Positions 28,528 through 32,115 of a DNA stretch of 32,115 bases are shown piece by piece. The notes under the pieces were generated by a model. It saw only the letters and a program-made list of their open reading frames with translations, did not search any database and was not told the origin of the DNA. The stretch's first letter is position 1, and every line of letters begins with the position of its first letter. Where the stretch lies: positions 1 through 32,115 of IMG/VR virus record IMGVR_UViG_3300029319_000264. The stretch is one strand, 5' to 3'. This stretch comes from a virus. The position numbers were made by a program, and so were the translations under genes.

Positions 28528-28932
28528 TCAATCGTCCAGGTTGTCAAATTGATTAAGCCTAAAGGGAGTCAGCGGCTTGTCTTCGTCTTCTTGGATTGTC
28601 TCTTTTCCGGACACAGAGCCACCGCCGAAAAAGGCTCCGGTATCACCTCGAGCAGCCTCGGCCCTGAGCTCTTTGAGTAGGTCCCGATAAAACTGGGTCT
28701 TCTGCGAACGGGAGCCGCCAAGACCTAAGGATCCCCGGTCAATCTCTCGAGCAAATTTGGCCAGGATGCCCTCAATGGCATCAATAGCCGCAAGCGTCGG
28801 ATCGGGCCGCGCCGTGAGCAGAGCGTCTAGCGTCTCATTGCTCAAGAGCTGGTCGTTAGTATCGACATCGCCGATGCGAAATCTAAGCCGGTCTCGGTCT
28901 GTCCCCAGGCTGTCCGAATATGACCAGCTCAT
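28528..28932 (-). CDS. Head-tail adaptor (gp6/gp15-like)
   Basis: The 134-residue protein starts SWSYSDSLGTDRDRLRFRIGD, the 'R..iGD.d..dqlLsdeel...l' pattern of phage adaptors that bind under the portal. Helices with AIDAIEGILAKFARE and FYRDLLKELRAEAARG follow, then an acidic tail. TAATG overlap links it to the gene before it. Confidence 0.75.
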   Translation of the reverse strand: MSWSYSDSLGTDRDRLRFRIGDVDTNDQLLSNETLDALLTARPDPTLAAIDAIEGILAKFAREIDRGSLGLGGSRSQKTQFYRDLLKELRAEAARGDTGAFFGGGSVSGKETIQEDEDKPLTPFRLNQFDNLDD

Positions 28933-29129
28933 TACTCAACCCTTTTGCGAGGTCTCCCGCGTTTGCGCTTTGGCTTTAGGTCAGCGGCTAGCAAATGGTC
29001 GGGCACCTCTACAAGCGCGCCCGACCGAAGCATTCGCTGGAACCCCGGCCACTGCCGAGCCTCTGGTATTGGAGTCCAGGGCTCGACGGTTCCGGTGTTG
29101 GTCTTCACTCGTTTGAGAGCGAAAATCAT
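28932..29129 (-). CDS. Small protein ending in an AT-hook-like motif (65 aa)
   Basis: The frame opens at 29141, but the TGATG overlap with the capsid gene sets the start at 29129. The 65-residue product begins MIFALKRVKTNTGTVEPWT and contains RMLRSGALVEVPDHLLAAD. It ends KPKRKRGRPRKRVE, where GRP flanked by basic residues is the core of an AT-hook that binds the minor groove of AT-rich DNA. It lies between capsid and adaptor genes, an odd place for a DNA-binding tail. It may be a head-completion protein. Confidence 0.68.
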   Translation of the reverse strand: MIFALKRVKTNTGTVEPWTPIPEARQWPGFQRMLRSGALVEVPDHLLAADLKPKRKRGRPRKRVE

Positions 29130-30067
29130 CAGCCTACACACTCATTAAAGAATACGCCGAGGTCTGCGCCGGTCACCTTAAAATCAAAGGTGCTCACCGC
29201 CTCGATGCGCTCTGAGTGATTCTGGTCCATGCGATACCGAAGCGCACGGATTGGCTCAAACTCAAACATATAGCCACCAGCCGGAGTCATGAGACCCGGA
29301 TTCGGTGGACGGTAAACCAACAGAGCATCATCAGGGTCGAAGACATAACTGAAGTTTGCCGTTGCGCCTTCATTTGCCGTGTTAACAATTGAGCCCGCAA
29401 CCAACACCTCATCAACGTCAAAAAGCGCCGCGAGCAGATCGGTGGTTACAACGCCCCGCTGAGTGAACTTGACCCTGTCCAATATGTCATCGCTATCACG
29501 GAGCGCCGTAAAAACGTCGCGTCCCAAAACGAGAACATTCGGCTTGCGCCCAGTCTTGGAATAGACCGCATCTTGCTGGGTCTGGATGTCCTTGATTGGC
29601 GTGCCACCGGAAGCGCTCCAAAGAGTCCCGGGGGTGATATCCCCGCCGGTAGTTGAACCGGTCCATGTGTTAATGGTGAAAGCCGCCGCCGCAAACTCTT
29701 GGTCCCGCTTCTGAAGAAGCTTTTCGGTGACGTAGGTTGCTGCACTCGTAAGAATGTTAACACCTGCATCTGAGTTAGCTTGAACCAAATCATCAACATC
29801 CATATGGACGCCGAACTGGTCGCAAGAGTAGGTTTGCTGACTTAGCGTAAAGTTAGCACCAGCCGTTGGCGAGCCTGGGGCTCTCAGCTCGGCAACACCT
29901 CTGAGATAGTCTGACTTGGTGAAAACATGGTACTTGTTGCTAAGCTTATCCACGCTGACACGGTTGAAAATTTTATCGGCGATAAAGGCCGTTTGCTCTT
30001 GCGCGTACGCCAAACTGATGTTGGTCAAAGCTTGGTCAACATGCACTTCTGAAGTAGTAATAGGCAT
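29129..30067 (-). CDS. Major capsid protein
   Basis: The 312-residue protein shows the pattern of major capsid proteins of the 'HK97 fold, lambda E-like' group: VHVDQALTNISLAYAQEQTAF, then IADKIFNRVSVDKLSNKY, TKSDYLRGV and TYSCDQFGVHMDVDDLVQANS. Later come GRKPNVLVLGRDVFTALRD and the P-domain-like segment with RYRMDQNHSERIEAVSTFDF. An AAGGAG site precedes the ATG. The genes before it (decoration, scaffold-like, protease) and after it (adaptors) complete the head module. Confidence 0.87.
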   Translation of the reverse strand: MPITTSEVHVDQALTNISLAYAQEQTAFIADKIFNRVSVDKLSNKYHVFTKSDYLRGVAELRAPGSPTAGANFTLSQQTYSCDQFGVHMDVDDLVQANSDAGVNILTSAATYVTEKLLQKRDQEFAAAAFTINTWTGSTTGGDITPGTLWSASGGTPIKDIQTQQDAVYSKTGRKPNVLVLGRDVFTALRDSDDILDRVKFTQRGVVTTDLLAALFDVDEVLVAGSIVNTANEGATANFSYVFDPDDALLVYRPPNPGLMTPAGGYMFEFEPIRALRYRMDQNHSERIEAVSTFDFKVTGADLGVFFNECVG

Positions 30068-30077
30068 CGTTTACTCC

Positions 30078-30452
30078 TTACGCCTGCTTGCCGTTTTTCT
30101 GGAGAAGGATGGAAACGATATCCCCGTCCGCTGTTGGATCTTCGAGTGCAACACCCATGCGGAAAGACCCGGTGTCGGAAACCTTGCCCGCTGAGTTGGT
30201 GTCGCACCCGACGTTGTAGCCCGCGCCCAGGCCCGACTCTGTGCCGATGTAAAGCTTGGTTACGCCGTAGACGCACACGCTCGCCGCCTGGCCTGCGGTT
30301 GGCTTGTTTTGCAGAACACCAATGGGGTTTCCATCGTCGCCGGTCAAAACTGCCTTACCGTTGGTATCGACCGCTACGAAATAATATTGCTTGGCTGACA
30401 AGTCAGCGCCCGCCTCGAGCGTGATGGTCAGTTTGCTTTGTTCAAACGCCAT
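30078..30452 (-). CDS. Capsid decoration protein, DUF2190-like
   Basis: The 124-residue protein is a compact beta-rich domain: LEAGADLSAKQYYFVAVDT, GNPIGVLQNKPTAGQAASV, GVTKLYIGTESGLGAGYNV and GVALEDPTADGDIVSILLQ. This is the characteristic run of DUF2190 phage proteins ('G.l...p.aGe.a.V...G...v'), regarded as head decoration or fibre proteins. It directly precedes the capsid gene, as usual. GGAGGG lies eight bases before the ATG. Confidence 0.83.
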   Translation of the reverse strand: MAFEQSKLTITLEAGADLSAKQYYFVAVDTNGKAVLTGDDGNPIGVLQNKPTAGQAASVCVYGVTKLYIGTESGLGAGYNVGCDTNSAGKVSDTGSFRMGVALEDPTADGDIVSILLQKNGKQA

Positions 30453-30454
30453 GA

Positions 30455-31414
30455 TCAGCGCCCTCCGTTCTGACGCTCTTGGTTGTAAGCCTGGTAGAGC
30501 GCTGGATTAGTTTGAATGGTTTTTGCAATCGCCTGCGGCATGCTGAGGGAGCCCCCCGACTTTTCAACTTCCGATTTTGCGATTCGTTGGATTTTGGCCC
30601 ATGGGTCACCGCCGGACATGTCCGGCACTGAGCGCCCAGCCTCAACAAGCAGCGCGCCGCCCTGGAGCGCTGCGCTGGAAGCCTCGAGGGCTTTCTCTAC
30701 GCGCTCGCCTAGGTCGCTATCAGTCGCCTTAACTGCAATCATCAAGTCCACCACCTCGTCGAGACTGTGGCCTGGAATGTTGCAAAGCGTCTGCTCTGCT
30801 TTGGCGAGATACTCACGCCGCGCACGCTTGGCGATTTCCTCGCCTAGCTGCTTCTCGAGCTTCTCGCTCTTTTGCGTCAGCTCTTCTTTAGCCTTCCAGA
30901 TAGCGTCAATGGCTTGGCGAGCAGCAGGGGGCAGAGTCTCAAGAGATTTCTTGAGTTCATCATCCTCTTTTTTCTCTTTGTGATAAGGCTTCTCCACGTC
31001 TTCCATGGCCTTTTCCTTTTCGTCCTCTTCGTGCTCAGCCTTTTCTTTCTTGTCTTCGTGCTCGGCCTTTTCCTTCTTGTCCTCGTGCATGCCCTTGGCA
31101 CCCGAAGCGCGACCGAGCGCACTAAGCGCCTCGCCGACTGGCATCATGTCCGAATATGCCTCGAGCAGCTTCATCGCTGCCATGATTGCCGCTTTGGCAT
31201 CTGCGGGCATGTGCTCCATTTTCAAAATGCTCTCGAGCTTATCCACGGCCTCGCTTGAGCCTTCAGCTTTGAGCACTTCAACCAAGACTTCATCCATCTG
31301 GTCACCTCTTGCTTTCATCACCGGAAAGCGTCGTTTCAAATTGGCACCGCGCTCAACGAGAGACACCTCAAGCGTCTTGACGTCTTTGAGCGAAGTGATG
31401 CGCCGCTTCTTCAT
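30455..31414 (-). CDS. Scaffold-like head assembly protein with charged repeats
   Basis: GAGG at six bases before the ATG at 31414 sets the start (the frame opens at 31426). The N-terminus has TLEVSLVERGANLKRRFPV, the 'vSLV..GAN...f' segment found in phage protease and scaffold proteins. The middle is very charged, with two copies of HEDKKEKAE then HEEDEKEKA. Helices with ELTQKSEKLEKQLGEEIAKRARREY follow, as in capsid scaffolds. It is transcribed from a strong promoter at 31488-31516 and lies between the XkdF-like protease and the decoration gene. Scaffold is the best reading. Confidence 0.72.
   Translation of the reverse strand: MKKRRITSLKDVKTLEVSLVERGANLKRRFPVMKARGDQMDEVLVEVLKAEGSSEAVDKLESILKMEHMPADAKAAIMAAMKLLEAYSDMMPVGEALSALGRASGAKGMHEDKKEKAEHEDKKEKAEHEEDEKEKAMEDVEKPYHKEKKEDDELKKSLETLPPAARQAIDAIWKAKEELTQKSEKLEKQLGEEIAKRARREYLAKAEQTLCNIPGHSLDEVVDLMIAVKATDSDLGERVEKALEASSAALQGGALLVEAGRSVPDMSGGDPWAKIQRIAKSEVEKSGGSLSMPQAIAKTIQTNPALYQAYNQERQNGGR
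31030..31083 (-). repeat. Tandem 27-bp repeat inside the scaffold-like gene
   Basis: Two 27-base units (31030-31056, 31057-31083) differ at three positions and encode the repeated EDKKEKAEH unit. They are a likely spot for length changes. Confidence 0.7.
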
Positions 31415-31487
31415 CGCGCACCTCATTTCGATTTTTGGAATTTCGTCCTGAACTCGGACTGGTCAGCCTGGTCTCGGCTGTGGGTTC

Positions 31488-31516
31488 ATTATCTTTATTT
31501 TATTTATTATCGTCAA
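31488..31516 (-). promoter_or_regulatory. Late promoter for capsid and tail genes
   Basis: On the minus strand TTGACG (31516-31511) and GATAAT (31493-31488) are exactly 17 bases apart, with an A/T-only spacer, 74 bases before the scaffold-like ATG. The 13-mer CGATAATAAATAA (31512-31500) recurs upstream of the fibre operon. This is the strongest promoter-like site on the structural side. Confidence 0.7.
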
Positions 31517-31519
31517 GCA

Positions 31520-32115
31520 CTATTTAGTATCTATGAATTCCACCTCTGGCATATCATCCTCGCTCATCTCCTCTCGCTGGCCAAAGCCGCCGATTGAGAA
31601 CGCGTTTAGCTCCTCCTCTTGCACTTTCGCCCACGCTTCGGGCTCGAGCTTAACGCCGAGAATCCAAGAGCCAGAGTGAACAACATCATCCCCGAATGGC
31701 ACCCGGTTGGCCTTGTGCGGCTCACCCGCCATCGCGGCTTTGTAGTCATCGGCGCTGGGGTAAGGCTGAACCCAGCTCTCAACCACTTGGGCATCAAGCC
31801 GCCCGTTATGCTCGAGGCCGATGGTTCTAGATGTTGCCAGGAAGTCGTGAGCCGTTTCTTCAATAACCGCCGGTGGCACATGGTCGCCCTGCCCATCGAC
31901 AATATAGGGGTCCAACACAATCCCATAAACGATACGCTTGGCCGTGTCCTGCTTTGCGATGGTCACTGATTTCTTGGCCTGCTCGCGCTCGTATTGGCCG
32001 AGAATCTTATTGGCCCATCGCTCGCCCGCCTTGCCGCCCCATAGCAGATTCGCAATCAGCCCCGCGCCTGGATAGCCCGAATCCTTCGGGTCGCGGTTGG
32101 CCGGTGCTTCGAGGT
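31520..32115 (-). CDS. XkdF-like serine protease / prohead protease (partial, cut by right edge)
   Basis: The protein is open from the right edge; a GTG at 31966 is not the true start, because the frame continues upstream with LWGGKAGERWANKILGQYE. The C-terminal domain matches the XkdF putative serine protease family: KRIVYGIVLDPYIVDGQGDH, VPPAVIEETAHDFLATS, RTIGLEHNG, VVESWVQPY, GSWILGVKLEPEAW and LNAFSIGGFG. In PBSX the equivalent xkdF lies between the portal and capsid genes, and here the portal runs off the other edge, so the order is conserved. It probably matures the prohead. The 5' end is missing. Confidence 0.8.
   Translation of the reverse strand, partial: LEAPANRDPKDSGYPGAGLIANLLWGGKAGERWANKILGQYEREQAKKSVTIAKQDTAKRIVYGIVLDPYIVDGQGDHVPPAVIEETAHDFLATSRTIGLEHNGRLDAQVVESWVQPYPSADDYKAAMAGEPHKANRVPFGDDVVHSGSWILGVKLEPEAWAKVQEEELNAFSIGGFGQREEMSEDDMPEVEFIDTK

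Noticed and set aside
30872-31258. Very hydrophobic plus-strand ORF resembling a membrane protein
   Set aside because: It is the antisense of the Lys/Glu repeat of the scaffold-like gene; Leu/Phe codons arise from complementing Lys/Glu codons.

Overview
The window looks like most or all of the genome of a small tailed double-stranded DNA phage (or a prophage copy). It carries a complete packaging, head, tail and lysis set, a replication and DNA-modification set, and a block of small early genes. It has no recognisable host gene, rRNA, tRNA or CRISPR array. The tape-measure protein, tail tube protein and tail chaperone pair point to a long-tailed phage. No tail-sheath protein is evident, so a siphovirus-like particle is the simplest reading. 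I see no integrase or CI-like repressor. The host cannot be named from the sequence.

Layout. (1) Minus strand, 5634 down to 1: a packaging and head operon of a small unknown protein, an Hjc-like nuclease, a ParB-methyltransferase fusion, TerS, TerL, a MuF-like head protein and a portal cut by the left edge. (2) 5635-6273: a gene-free stretch full of hairpins, palindromes and 10-bp iterons around an AT-rich core; it is the best candidate for a replication origin or packaging/control region. (3) Minus strand, 10395 down to 6274: dcm, a possible ribbon-helix-helix protein, a prim-pol/helicase protein and a PAPS-reductase-like protein. (4) 10440-10487: two divergent sigma70-like promoters whose -35 boxes overlap, separating this operon from the plus-strand early block. 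(5) Plus strand, 10532 to 15884: many small unknown proteins plus RecT and an SSB-like protein. The first five genes carry a repeated CGAA-rich leader. (6) Minus strand, 32115 down to 15943: XkdF-like protease (cut by the right edge), scaffold-like protein, decoration protein, major capsid, connectors, tail tube, chaperone pair with a -1 frameshift site, tape measure, tail tip proteins, S74-type tail fibre, and a lysis group.

The minus-strand head genes leave the left edge at the portal and re-enter at the right edge at XkdF. This is the order expected of a circularly permuted genome, although joining the two ends directly does not give a clean XkdF start.

The most striking observations are: a second reading frame inside dcm that encodes a recognisable phage protein family; the iteron and hairpin region; a textbook A-AAA-AAA slippery site in the tail chaperone genes; two late promoters sharing a 13-bp element at the same distance from their -10 boxes; modular CGAA-repeat leaders and duplicated tandem hairpins in the early operon; and roughly five-fold over-representation of the palindrome CTCGAG. 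No searches could be run, so product names rest on recognising motifs and gene order.
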